DNA from: Erigeron canadensis
Taxonomy: Eukaryota > Streptophyta > Magnoliopsida > Asterales > Asteraceae
Assembly: GCF_010389155.1 (NCBI RefSeq)
Contig: NC_057765.1
Span: forward strand, 43,419,559 to 43,483,558
Reading direction: 5' to 3'
Length of the DNA stretch: 64,000 bases
Shown: positions 1 through 12,400 of the stretch, piece by piece
Numbering within the stretch: position 1 is the first letter of the stretch
How the letters are laid out: each line of letters begins with the position of its first letter
The notes under the pieces: model-generated
Databases searched by the model: none
Told to the model about the DNA's origin: nothing
The model's input: the letters and a program-made list of their open reading frames with translations, nothing else
Program-made: the position numbers and the translations under genes

Positions 1-631
1 TAGTATTTTGTTGAAAGTCCCCTTGTCTATTCTATGTCCAGATGTATTGTCTCCACAATTGCAATTTTTTTGTTTGTATGATATGGTTAAACAATGACAC
101 GAGTTTCAGTTATATATCATCAAGTAAAACGCTTAACTAAAAAATTCCATTATGTTTCACATGATATTCTGCTCACAAATGAGCAACCCTTGCTCCGAAT
201 CTTGCGTTTGTTTTTTCGTAATCATGAGTAGTAATAAGTTTTCGGTACTTCAGTTACAATATCGGCCTTCATTGTAGCACCTGTATCACCACTATTCTTT
301 GTCTTGGCTTACTTCTTAGTTCTTACCATCATTCTTCTAATTTGCGTTACGGTTGTCATCATCATCATCACATGATGGTGCATTGCCAGTTTATCTCATG
401 TATAGTTTAAGCTTGTTTAGTGCAAACAGAATCACCTATCATCATGTTCATTATGTTGTGTGACCAGTTTGCTTAAATTCAAATGTTTTAATGTGCAGAT
501 TTGCAGTTTATCAACCATACTTCGTAAATATGTTGTCATGCGTTCAATTAGGTATGCCATGCAAGGATGTGATTTTAAGAGCCACTGACGATAGCATCAA
601 CAATTCTGAAGATCAGGCCTGGAAAATTGGA
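1..631. other. left-edge sequence, no supported gene
   Basis: AT-rich sequence. A possible last exon follows a tract ending in gtgcag near 498 and stays open in one frame to about 640 (residues include AVYQPYFVN and EDQAWKIGID), but I do not recognise the protein and a MITE begins where the homology-free reading would end. It could be the 3' end of a gene lying mostly outside the window, or chance. Confidence 0.25.
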
Positions 632-762
632 ATTGATATCTCTACAACACACTTTAACCATTTACAACAATTTCTGCATGATACAGTTGTACACTGTGAA
701 ATAAATTTTATACCTTTGTTGTAGATGGTTAAAACTTGTTGTATGTATGAATATCACTCTCC
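632..762. mobile_element. small foldback MITE, copy 1
   Basis: An inverted-repeat element of about 130 bp. The left arm reads TACAACACACTTTAACCATT and the right arm, reverse-complemented, reads ACAACAAGTTTTAACCATCT. It matches the element at 989-1119 in opposite orientation, including the inner segments around ACAGTTGTA and AAATTTAT. There is no coding capacity. The superfamily cannot be assigned because no clean target duplication is visible. Confidence 0.6.
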
Positions 763-988
763 GTGGAAAATTAGTCCATGAATTAATTAACGTATCAAAC
801 ACCTTTGTGATGGATCTTTTACTACTTACATTACAAACTACAAAGTGGTCAGCTAGTTTATTTATACTTTTACTATCAAGATGTTCAACAAACGTTTTTT
901 CAAGGAGTTTTACGGAGTTTAAAGCCTCAAGTTTTTAAAATAAGTTTTTATTAAATATTAAGCCTTGTTTGGAGATAGTATTCAGAGA

Positions 989-1119
989 GGAGAGTGATAT
1001 TTATACAACAAGTTTTAGCCATTTACAATAAAAGTACAAAATTTATTACGCAGTATATAACTGTATCATGTAAGAATTGTTGTAAATGGTTAAACTTTGT
1101 TGTAGAAATATCACTTCCC
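989..1119. mobile_element. small foldback MITE, copy 2
   Basis: Second member of the family at 632-762, inverted relative to it and 230 bp away. Arms: GAGTGATATTTATACAACAA on the left, and on the right TTGTTGTAGAAATATCACTT, its near reverse complement. Non-coding. Confidence 0.65.
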
Positions 1120-2066
1120 ATTGAGAAAAAAAAGCGTCAGTCTTAGGGAAAGTTTCTAAAAGGTCTTCATCTATAAAAGCTTGTTTAAAGATGGGAAAAA
1201 GTCACACCATTTGCCCCGGTTTAACTTTATATCACAGTCTTAGCTCAGATTTTTTTCCAAAAACATATGAAGTTGGTCCAAAGTCACTATGTTTTGTAGG
1301 TTTAATATATCTCAGCACCACTTTGATATAAAGTAAGGTTGGAGAAAAAGTTGGCACAGTTTGTTTAAGCTTTTGGTGTTATTTATTTTGACGATAGTTT
1401 TTATTAGAATATACGAGCTAGCATGAAGTTAGCTGATAGTAATACAAGTAACGGGTTTCCATATCCAGCAATTTTATCCGTGTTGTTTTCTTCCCTTGTA
1501 AATCTAAAGTTAGTAACCACAATTTTTTAAACAATTAACGAGATTTAATACTTACAAGTTACAACTCTTACATGCTTAAAAAGTTAAAAGCTAGATTGGA
1601 TGTTATAATCGGCTGATTTTTTTAACATATACTACTACAATTACTTTGAAATAAAAATATAATCTTTCAAAAATATAATACGGAGTAACACGTTATTTGT
1701 AACAAAAGTATCAAATGTAAAAATTCGCTCATGAAATTGATCGTCAGATAAAGTACTCCAATATAGTTTAGGGTAGATATATTGTCAAAGCTGGTAAAAA
1801 GAGTTTGTTGCGATTATGATTGAAATTATCGACCATTAATATAAGGGAAAATGATCCATACTGCCGACTTTACTTAATCTTAGGTAATGTCACATTAAAA
1901 AAATTTACAGATTAAACCTTTGAATTTAATAAACATACATAATCCCCCTGAATTTTACATAAACCCCCTTGAATTTTGCATAATCCCCATGTTTTAGCTA
2001 AGATAGGTACTACATGTTTTACCTAACCTTTTCCCTTAATATAGACCTTCCAATAATAATAATAAT
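1120..2066. other. intergenic, nothing recognised
   Basis: AT-rich intergenic DNA. A short reiterated phrase (aatccccctgaatttt / aaacccccttgaattttgcataatcccc) at about 1940-1992 is the only local structure. No coding or RNA signal is seen. Confidence 0.5.
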
Positions 2067-2285
2067 GCCAATGGGGTTGGTGACCCATTGGTAAGGTCTT
2101 TGACCTTACCTGAGTTCGAGTCCTACTTACAACATTTATGGGGTGGATTAATAAAGTTTTTTCGAGAGTTCTAATTTCATCCCAGGAATGCGTATATAAT
2201 GTCGTTCTAAAAAAAATAATAATCCTATTAGTTATTAACCATGTATAAATATGATCGCGGGTAAACCTTAAAAAAACATAAATCT
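2067..2285 (+). mobile_element. SINE-like element with tRNA-type promoter
   Basis: The head contains an A-box-like sequence GACCCATTGG (2082-2091) and, 21 bp later, a B-box-like AGTTCGAGTCC (2113-2123), fitting consensus RRYNNARYGG and GGTTCGANNCC at nearly all positions. Unrelated body sequence and A-rich stretches (about 2208-2222, 2270-2280) follow. This is the layout of a plant tRNA-derived SINE. It is not a tRNA gene: no acceptor stem is visible. The 3' boundary is uncertain. Confidence 0.55.
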
Positions 2286-5200
2286 CTTTAGACACCGTAG
2301 ACGACATAAGCGGCGTCGGCTACAAGCTAGTGTGCAAGTTTTGTATTAGAGGTACGCACATTCTATTTTCAATAAGTTATAGGGGTAACTAATAAGATCA
2401 AAGGTATATTTCACAATAATAATGCTGTGGTTTTTTGTGTTTTCTTGTATCGAAATTGATTGTAAGGTCTATTCATTCTCAACCGTGTATATTTGTTATT
2501 AAGGGATTCCTTTTGTTGATATCTTTTGCTTAAATATTAGAGTACTATGACTATGATATGTCTGACAATGTTTCTAGTTTGTGTTTTTAGTCCTTTAGTA
2601 TTTGAATTAGCTAGTAAGATTTTTTCAAGTATGCTAATTAGTAAACAATGCAGAGAGAGATACATACAAGTTTAGCTTAATTGTTAATTAATTAATATAT
2701 GGATTATAATCAAATAATTGTTCCGCGTAACCATTAGGTATTCTATTTAATAACTGACAGTTATCGGGTTAATTAGTTGAATACATTATCAGATTTTTGT
2801 GATGGAAGGGAGTTCAAGTGATGAGCCTGGGATTGACAGATCATCATTAGAAGGAATATCAAATGGAATTGCTTCTATGTTCTCCTTTGACACAGATGAT
2901 GATGATTCCGAGGATTATCGTGGTATGATTCTTTTTTTTTTTTATACATATATGACATCGACATTTGTTTTAATGATTTGAAACTATAAAATTTAATTAC
3001 CTACGATATGATCTATCGGTTTCAGTTATTGATAGTTAGAAACCTCCTATCGATATGCTGTTGTTCGTGTTTAGTCTTCTGCAGATGCTATGTATCTGAT
3101 CAGAAACATGTTGTAGAAAGATCAACATGTGGCTTAATATATGATTATATGACATGATCCATGTTCAAGTGGCAATGCTTTAGATGTCATTTAAAGGAAT
3201 ATAAGCAATATATCTGTTTTTTTGACTAACAACTTTATCAAGTAGGACCTAAACCTTCTGAGCTCTATGGAAAGTATACATGGAAAATAGACAAATTCTC
3301 GCAGATTCATAAGAGAGAGCTTCGTAGCAATGCCTTTGAAGTTGGTGGCCACAAATGGTAGGTTAACGTCCTTTATGTTTGTCAATTTCACGAGCTGTTA
3401 TTTTTGTGTGTGCAATATTTCTTTATTTTTGGTACAAATCGTTGGCATTAAACTGACAATATATTCCGTCTTTGTATTTGCTTCTTGCTATGGCTTGTAG
3501 GTACATTGTATTGTATCCTCAAGGATGTGATGTAAAGGGTCATATTTCTTTATTTCTTTGTGTTGCAAATCATGATAAGCTACCTCCAGGTGGGGTTGAA
3601 CAAAACTGGAGGTTCTAATTTAATTTGATGGTATGTCTGCTTAGAATAATTCATAACGACTTACGCATTCATACTGATGCAGGATGGAGTCAAATTGCAC
3701 TATTCACAGTGAATGTATCTAATAAAGACCTCAGAAAATCACAATATAATGGTTAGTTCATATGCCTTAGTTAATTATTATTGTCAATTAGCCTTGATAT
3801 TAAACTAGCTGGCGGGTTGGGTTATATATGGATGGTTCATATGCTGTGAAAGTGGCGGATCTTGACCCATTTAACGGGAGGGACCGAAAGTCATGGGACC
3901 AAAAAAATAACACTAAAAAAAATACTCGGGGTGCCAAAACTCATGATATCTAAAAATAGCACTAAGAAATATAATTTTCCAGTCACATAACGGATAAAAT
4001 TACATTTCTGAACCAAAAAACAAAGGGGTCCCCCCCCCCAACCCAATAAAGCTCTGCCCTTGGTTGTGATACACAACTAAATGTTTGTTTGCAGATTCGC
4101 TACATCGCTTCTGGAAAAAAGAACATGACTGTGGATGGAAAAAATATATGCAGCTTTCAAAATTGCAAAATGATGGGTTTCTTGATGCTGACACCCTCAC
4201 AATAAAAGTTCGAGTCCAAGTTATCAGGTTTTTTAGTATCTGTTATTGTGACGTTAACAGCTCATCTTCGTATGCTTTTTATTGTGTTTTGTTGCTTAAA
4301 GTCATTTAGCAATTATCATAGGTTTGTTGCAAAACATGTATGATGTATATCATATACTGATATGTGGTAATGGACTTGTAGAGATAGAGCAGATTGTCCT
4401 TTCCGGTGCCTTGATTCAGACTATAAGAGTGAACTTGCATTGGTATATATGTCAAATGTGGAGAAAATTTGCAACCTCTTTGTGTTAGAAAAAAGAGTAA
4501 AGCTTGCAAAAGTAATTCGAGATAAAGTTAAATGGGCAAGGTATGCAGTTATTTACCGACTATATAACTATTTGTAATCTATGCTAATTTACATGTGTAT
4601 GTCCCCTTCACCAGGAAAAAACTTTGATATGAATTACAGTAATAACTAATATTCTCATTTCAGCTTCTGTGACTTTTGGCGGGGCATGGATCAAGAGACA
4701 AGGCGCCTGATGTCAAGTGAGAAGTCGAATTTAATCTTGAAACTTGTTGTGGAGCAGTTCTCTGCAGAAAAGGAAGTGTCGAAAGCTTTGGTGATGGAGT
4801 CGTTATATAGTGGATTAAAGGCCCTGAAAAGCAAGGCTAAGAGCAATAAAGCTATAGGAAATTGTGTTGCAGAAGTACCGGTACAGTTGTAATGGAGAAT
4901 GACACATTCATTCTTGTGTATGATGATGCATTGTTATTGTTTGAAAGGGAGGTCTTTAAACCTTTGCGTCTACACGAAGAAAAAGATCATCAAAACAAGG
5001 TCAGCATCATTTTGTTGATTATAAATTTTGTGTAGTTTATAAAATCTTATGTTCGTCAAGTAATTAGGGGATGTTTAAATCTGGTCCCTTGAGCTACGTT
5101 GTTAATGGCTGGGACTTGGGAATTTAAACCTCTGTTGTAGCTAGTAATATTCTCTGATCATGTTCTCTTTTGTTGTGGTAGCATGATGGCTCGGGTAATT

Positions 5201-5376
5201 ACATCATGGATTCTGTTAAGCGTTATAAAAGGCGACTCACTAAACTAGGACAAAGAACTATCGAAACCTTTGTCCTGGATCACATATTCAGGTAAGCTTG
5301 TGATTATAGATATAATCTTTATTAGTATAGGAAAAATTTATGTTGAAATCCAATAATCAAAACTACATACTAAGGT

Positions 5377-5750
5377 TGTGTTTGATTGTTGAAAATGTTT
5401 TCTAATTTTTCATTTCTAATGTTTTAGAAAAAGGAAGGGGTTTTCAATCTTTTTGCAAACAAATGAAAATTCTGAAACGCTTTCAAAATTAGTATATGCT
5501 ATTTTTATTTTTCATTTTAGAAAACTCTGAATACATAGCGGAGATGTGGGAGAAGGGGGATGGAAAATGGAAAACATAAAAATGTTGTTTTCCAAAATCC
5601 AAATTCATGCTATAAATTGGAAAATGATGTTTTTTATTTTCTTGGAAAATTTTTCAAAAAACTTTAATTTGATCATGTATTTTTTTACTTGAAAAGTTTT
5701 TTAGAAAACAAAGGGTGTTTTCTACCACAAAACAACACTTAAAAGATTTA
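5377..5750. repeat. degenerate foldback repeat in intron 8 of the paralogue
   Basis: Starts GGTTGTGTTTGATTGTTGAA and ends with a loosely inverse TTTTCTACCACAAAACAACAC. The interior is full of TTTTC/GAAAA runs. It resembles a hAT-type non-autonomous element (termini like GTTGTGTTTGnTTG), but the arms are too degenerate for a firm call. Confidence 0.4.
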
Positions 5751-5767
5751 AAACTATAAAAGGAAAT

Positions 5768-5922
5768 GGGAAATGCTAAATACAGCCCTTAGGGCTGTAT
5801 TTAACGTGCATAAAAAAATTTGTACCTTTCATATTAAAAGTCCGCCCCTGATTTTCATGGTAAATGTACAAACAATTTATGCACCTTAAACACAGCCCTA
5901 AGGGCTGTATTTAGCAAACCCC
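5768..5922. mobile_element. MITE with nested palindromic termini
   Basis: A 155-bp element whose ends are near-perfect inverted repeats of about 50 bp: left AAATGCTAAATACAGCCCTT, right arm reverse-complemented TTTGCTAAATACAGCCCTTA. Each arm itself contains the palindrome ACAGCCCTTAGGGCTGT (the right copy reads ACAGCCCTAAGGGCTGT). It lies in intron 8 of the truncated MATH paralogue. Non-coding. Confidence 0.75.
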
Positions 5923-6157
5923 AAAGGAAATTGGTCTTTGGTCATGTCAAATAAAAGTTTTGATTTGGACTTTTTATGTTCGGGGTCTTGAATTGATGCT
6001 TGATCATTGACCATGTGATTTTCGCACTTCAACTAAAATTCTCGTATAACCGGTTTGATACAGTAAAATTGAGATAGCATGTCAAGAAGTTGTTTCTTTG
6101 AAGATGCAAGATGAGCTCATACATGAAGAAGCACCAAGAAATCGTCGCTCAAAGTAA

Positions 6158-8280
6158 ATATAAGGCAAATCACGTTCTAAATAGGATAGTACATTAAAAT
6201 CATGATTCTAAGTTTTCTATCCATGATTTTGATAGATTAGATAATGATTGTTACTTGCTAGATTTTTTTTAATGTGGCATTTTATCTTAATTTTGGGTTT
6301 ATCATTTGATCTCTTTTAACTAAGTTTTTGCAATTTTCCCAGTGTAAGATCGATTATTCTTTTTTATCTAAACCGATGCATTATTCACTTTGATCTCTCG
6401 GTGTATATGAAGAGAGTACAAAAGTAATATTATTTTTAAACGACAAACTTAGGTTCCGTCACATGTCTATATATACAACTAGCATTTTCCTCATATTTAA
6501 ATTTGAACTCAAATTCTATAGGTCTCAAGTCCCCCAAATATCAATCTATATTTTTGAAAGATCAATTTGGGAGATCATCTACATTTTTGAGATATATAAA
6601 AGAAAACGATATACTTTCATAGTTTCATATATAAATCTTGAACCTTAAGCAACTTAATTGGTTGAAAAATGTACGATAGTACCACACATGTGATTCCTCT
6701 TCTATAAACACGGAAATCATATTCATATTGCCAACATGCTAAAACGGATGGAAAATAAATAAATAACAATTGATCATCATATCAAGCTACACGTGTTGGC
6801 ACAAGTTCGTTTTTGTTTAGTAGCAGTTCAATGTTCAATAAGGTCGTGGTATACATATACATACTACATGACAAATTCAAAGGTATTGAATGTTATTTTA
6901 TTTATTGGATCTAAGAAATAACAAAAATAAATGTATGTATTCAAAATTTAATTTTAGACTACATTGATTATAGTAGCAATATCATATAGTAATGTTAATA
7001 CATCATAAAGAAATGGTATCATACCCTTTTTAACTAAAATATTAAAATGATATGAACTTTTTGTACACAACATTATTTATTTATTTCACTATTTTGCAAC
7101 AAATTTTGTACATCTCAAATTATGAAACCATTTTTTTTTATATCATGTTACTAATTTAGCTTTTGTTGTTCTTATTTAATTAATTTTACTTTAACCATTT
7201 GGTTTTAGATTAAGTGGTCGGTTGGGGTCCTTTTTGGGAGAACTGACAGAGGGGATGTTGGTTAGAGACACGAAATTGAATATTGATTCCCCGTGGTTTC
7301 GGACATTTACCTCTTGAGTGTGTGGGCATACGTGTTATCATTCATATTCTGTAGAAGTGCGCGAGTTTCAACTTCGAACATACTGTCCACCTTGGATGTC
7401 ATTGCTCGGGTTCGAATCATTAACATTTAACACTTGTCGTTTTAAACAAAAAGTTTTACTTTACAAAGAATGGATAAACAAAAGGAAATACACGTTAAGT
7501 ACTTACGATGTATCTGGCTTAATCAATATTTTTTCCCCCCATTATGGAACTTTTTTTGAGTATCTTAAAATATTTACGTTAATACTCAATAGGGTTCGAA
7601 CTTCGAAACCATTTAAATAAAACGTCTAAATGATACTAATCTAATGATGTATAAAGTTTGTGTCTCGTTGATAAATTATTTCATCTTGTGATACTTTATC
7701 AAGGTCGAGTCTCATTTCATATATTTATTATAAATCCTTATATATATATGATACGTCCCATTGGGACTCAACAATATACCTATAAATCTTAACTCAAAAA
7801 ATAACACAATTACTCTATATAAATAATCAAAAATATGTAAATCATATTAATGGAGCTTAGTGAAAATTTATATAAGTAAAATGGGCTTAAAATGTAAAGC
7901 CTTTTGAAGATGAATGTTAGAATATAAAACTAAATATATTATAAGCGGAAAGTGAAGTGTTAATAAAAGATGAAAACTAAATCAAAGAAAAAAATAACAT
8001 ATAGTATGAAATTAGCAAAAATGATATATGTATGACGTACTAGAAAAAAAAAAAGGATTATTACTCGTATCATTTATCAATACCGTGTAAATTGAGATAA
8101 AACTTTCCTAAAGCAAAATATCGCAAGATATATATCTACCAAAATAAAAACTAACTTAGACAATATTTAAGACAAAAACACAATATATGTATTTTTTATG
8201 TATACAGTATATTTTCATACTTATAAAATGTTAAAAAAGAAGATTTTCATTTTATAGTAATATTTGTTTTTGTAGCCTTT
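6158..8280. other. intergenic between the two MATH paralogues
   Basis: About 2.1 kb of AT-rich DNA. It holds a B-box-like GGTTCGAATC at 7409-7418 without a matching A box, an ORF of 100 codons (7318-7620) without recognisable residues, and several TA-rich tracts. I see no gene. If the paralogues arose by tandem duplication, this is the spacer plus decayed 3' half of the upstream copy; no residual C-terminal homology was recognised. Confidence 0.5.
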
Positions 8281-8784
8281 TTTACTCTGCTGTACATCAA
8301 ATCTCTTAAAACATCTATATCTGTATCTCTATATATCGCCTCTTTCTTTCTGTCTTTAGACCTAAAATCAGCTTCCCATTTAAACAGCTTCTTCTCTATA
8401 TACTTCCAGGTTCTATTGATTCTTATATTATCATTCGATCCGTTTAATCTTCCTAATTATTAATTAATTAATTAATTATTATTATCCTGATTTACTATTA
8501 CTATTTATTTAATTAATTAGGGGTTGGACCTTAATTCATTAGTTTGCATGTAATTGATCTTTTATTTTCATTTCTATTTGGATCATTATAACTCAACCGG
8601 ACGGACTTAATTAATTAAATTTTTTTATATAAATTAAATGTAGGGGTTTTAGTAATTTGGTAGTATTTAATATATTATTTTAGTTTCTTATGTAATTTTT
8701 TGTTTGATTGGGGTTTTTATTGAAAAATAATACTAGGGTTTTTCTAGACTTTATTGAATTGAATTGAAAGTAATAAACTTTATC

Positions 8785-8816
<32 letters not shown>

Positions 8817-8991
8817 TTTATTTGTTTAGTGGGGTTGTAAATTTTTTTGAAATTTGATCAAGTTTTGTTGTGAATTTGATGAATTTAGATTATGAAGAAT
8901 GATATTTGGATAAAAATTGATTGCTAACTTTGAGGGTGTTATGATTTTAGGTGAAATTGGAGGAGGGTTTAGGGAGTTGTGAAGTGTAATG
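8281..8991 (+). promoter_or_regulatory. 5' leader region of the TRAF1-like gene
   Basis: A pyrimidine-rich stretch (8290-8410, many CTCTATAT and TCTTTC motifs) precedes the start codon by about 600 bp. A candidate 5'-UTR intron runs from about 8409 (cttccag/gtt) to about 8950 (ttttag/gtg). The interval includes a TTAA(ttaa)n stretch at 8459-8475 and a (TG)n microsatellite at 8784-8809. The leader-intron reading is inference. Confidence 0.4.
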
Positions 8992-9355
8992 ATGGCGGGT
9001 AGTTCGAGTGAGGAGTCCGGGGTTAGTAGATCATTAGAGGGATTATCAAACGGTCAGCAACGGTCTGGTGAAGCAATAGCCGAATGGCGGTCATCCGAGC
9101 AAGTGGAAAATGGGATTACTTCCACTTCGCCACCTTATTGGGATACTGACGATGATGATGATCGTGGTATGCTTCTTGTTTTTAGACGTGTATGTTTAAG
9201 GTAGAATCTTTAAAACGAGTATCTATCCGTGTGTTCATGACGTAACTGTTGTTAGGAATATAGCTCCAGTTGTTAAATGTTTTACATATATTGTAGTCAC
9301 GAATCTATATTTAAAGCCTTGTTATACGCGGTACTGTCTGCTTACATTGCTTCTG

Positions 9356-9402
<47 letters not shown>

Positions 9403-12400
9403 TTTTAGGTAAAATAAAACAAGTATTAAAGTAAAACAAATAAAACAATAGGTTTCACTTCACTGAAAATCACCGTGCATCATGAAAATCATCGTACACC
9501 AATAGCTTTGTGAATCTTCGTGCATCATTTTAACCATAATCTAAGGGTCAAGATCTTGTCCTATTTGTTTTACTTTAATACTTGTTTTACAATACCCAAC
9601 CTCTCTCTCTATATATATGACATTGATTCCAGCAACCTGAACTTATGAAATACACTTATGTTCATTTTCATATAGATAACCTATTGAATTACTTCTACCT
9701 TTTTATCAGGTTTAGTGATACATATATCAACATGTAACATTATATGTTTGATCTATCGTTAGGTGGCCGGTGTTTAGGCAGGTGATACGTGTATAATTAA
9801 TTATTACACGTGGCTAATTATGTATATATGTTAAATGGCTCTTTCTGCCTTTTCACATTAGAATCATTCTGAGTCACACAAGTTGTATATTCTGTTATTT
9901 TTTTTTACTAATTATATAGAAGTGCAGGCCCTAAACCTTCCGAGCTATATGGAAAGTATACGTGGAAAATTGACAAATTCTCACAGATTAATAAGAGAGA
10001 ACTTCGTAGTAATGCGTTTGAGGTTGGCGGCTATAAATGGTATATCTTTAATTTTAGCTGTATTTATCACCTGCTGCAATAAATATTTTTCGGTGTAAAA
10101 GCAGACGGCTTACTTATTATATTTGCAGCTAATTGGCACTTTGGCAGTAGGATACAGTTAACTGTGCATATCATCTTTACCCTAAGCTTCTTGCTGGTTT
10201 GCAGGTACATATTGATCTACCCACAGGGTTGTGATGTCTGTAATCACCTGTCTTTATTTCTTTGTGTTGCAAATCATGACAAGCTTCTTCCAGGTATTGA
10301 ATAACTTTGCAACGTTAAACTTTTATTTTTTTGTTTGTTTTTACGATACTATATAATGGCTTCTTTTCCTGAAACAGGATGGAGTCATTTTGCTCAATTT
10401 ACAATTGCCGTCGTTAATAAAGACCCTAAGAAATCTAAATATTCTGGTTGATTATTTTTCTTTTCATCATTATTGTCACTGTTATGTTGCTTAATGACGG
10501 GTGAATTGTTGTAATTTATTAGAAGTACTTTTGCAGATACGTTACATCGCTTCTGGAAGAAAGAGCACGACTGGGGATGGAAAAAGTTTATGGAATTATC
10601 TAAAGTGTTAGATGGGTTTGTTGATGCTGACACACTTATAATAAAAGCTCAAGTTCAAGTTATCAGGTTTATGGCTTATTAAATTTTAGTATTTATTGAT
10701 TGATATGGCCAAGCCAACGACATGAAATTAGGGTTTGTATTTTTATACTTTTCGTCAGAGGTTTTCTACTCATTTATAATTTTTTTTAAACATAGAGGCG
10801 ACTTAGCTTTAGCATCTAAAAGGGAGTATAAAAATCGAACACCCAAATGTAATGCTTGTATAGGGAAGCATTTTACGTACTTCATAAGAACTAACTCAAA
10901 TTTAGATATTATATAAGTCCTGTCAGAAGGAACCTTATTTTCTTCACATCGAGTTCAAGTGTTACGAATTCAAGCACTTAAATGCTTTATTTCTAATTGA
11001 AATATAGTAACTTTGTCCCACAAGTTTAGTGCATTAGATTATTTTATATTAAAACTACCAATGTATTTCAAGCGCTGTTGCATTTACGTGACACATATAA
11101 TTGTACATAAAATTATGTATACAGTATATGGATCTATTATTATCTCTCTCGTGTAATGTTATCATATACCATTACCTTCACATCTATACTAAGTGTTATG
11201 AATTCGAGCACTTAAATGCTTTATTTCTGATTGAAATATTGTAGACTTGGTCCCCACAAGTTTAGTGTATTAGATTGTTTTATATTAAAACCACCTACAT
11301 ATTCCAAACTCTGTTTGCATTTACAGTTTTACATGACACATATAATTGTACATAAAATTATTATATTTATGTATTTATTATTATTTCTCGTGTAATGTTA
11401 TTATATACCATTACCTAATAAGACCATTTCAACAAATTGATTTGCTTATAAGTAAAGGTACCATGTAGTGTACTGTGTACACCTGCTGCACGTCACATGT
11501 GTGCTCCTTCATTCTGCCCGTATCACAAATTTGAAAACATTTGAAATCTAAAATATATATTTTTTTGAAACTTATATATTTCTGTAGTTAAGTTTTGATC
11601 TTTTAAAGTGAATGCAAAAATTACGAAGGCATAGTTTATTAAAAGGTGTAGATAAACATCACAACGTTTTGTGAGGCAGTAATAGCAAGGTGTTTAAAAT
11701 TGGACAAAATTTCAAGATCCTTGCGAGATTGAGAAGTTCTATTAAACTTGAAGTATCAGTTAATTAAAATTGTGATAATGTCTATTATAAACGAAATTGA
11801 GGCAAAATGTTAATATTGAGGTGGTTGTGTGGCTGCACGACGAGTAAGGTGTCTCTTCCTACCCACTTTATGTGATTTTGCATAATACTTGATCGGATAT
11901 CCACCCTTCTTTTTTGTTTAAAACTTCTGATTTCTACAATATAAGTAGTCCTTGTAGCCTTTTTTTTTTTTTTGCAGTTCCCTTGTTTTTGGTTTTACCT
12001 TATGCAATACATGATTTATCTTTTATCCAACATGCATATGTTGCTTTCAATTCTGCCAACTTCTTGAAAGGATGGCATTTATGCATTATGAGCCTGGGGG
12101 TCACCTTTGTATGTTTTTTTTTGGTTTCTTTCTAAAGTTCATTTAGTTAGGATAAAAGATTTGTTGCTATTGTGAGTAATGAAGAATTTGAGTTTTTATC
12201 TCTTCAACAGGGCAAAATATTACTTTTTAGCGTCTCAAAATCACCTTGTCAAACCTGTTTTTAAAATTGCATCATCTCGTCTATGTTATACTTAACAAAC
12301 ATTCTGGATGTTTTGGCTTGAAAAATAAGTATGATAGAAACTGCTAACTTCTGATGATGGTTTTGTAGGGAGAGAGCAGATCGTCCTTTCCGATGCCTTG

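Larger units (their letters stand above)
2802..6157 (+). pseudogene. truncated, frameshifted TRAF1-like MATH-domain paralogue
   Basis: A second copy of the gene at 8992-16904. Exons by homology and GT-AG borders: 2802-2922, 3246-3357, 3501-3589, 3683-3751, 4095-4227, 4382-4540, 4664-4999, 5182-5291, 6064-6157. The MATH domain is complete (KPSELYGKYTWKIDKFSQ to ADTLTIKVRVQVIR). Near 4884-4890 one base is missing relative to the paralogue (CA where it has CCT), so translation meets TAA at 4890-4892. Past the shift, homology resumes (VVMENDTFILVYDD, then RRLTKLGQRTIETFVL). The last homologous exon ends at an in-frame TAA (6155-6157), and the entire Ser/Pro-rich C-terminal half is absent. Exon 1 also lacks the SGEAIAEWRSSEQ segment. 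All splice borders remain canonical, so a 303-residue MATH-only product is possible; I favour pseudogene or truncated decoy. Confidence 0.85.

Noticed and set aside
2023..2307. Minus-strand ORF of 94 codons
   Set aside because: It overlaps the SINE-like element and is antisense to its tRNA-type head.
7318..7620. 100-codon ORF and a B-box-like GGTTCGAATC suggesting a gene or SINE
   Set aside because: The residues match no family I know, no splice or promoter support was seen, and no A box lies at the right distance before the B-box-like sequence.
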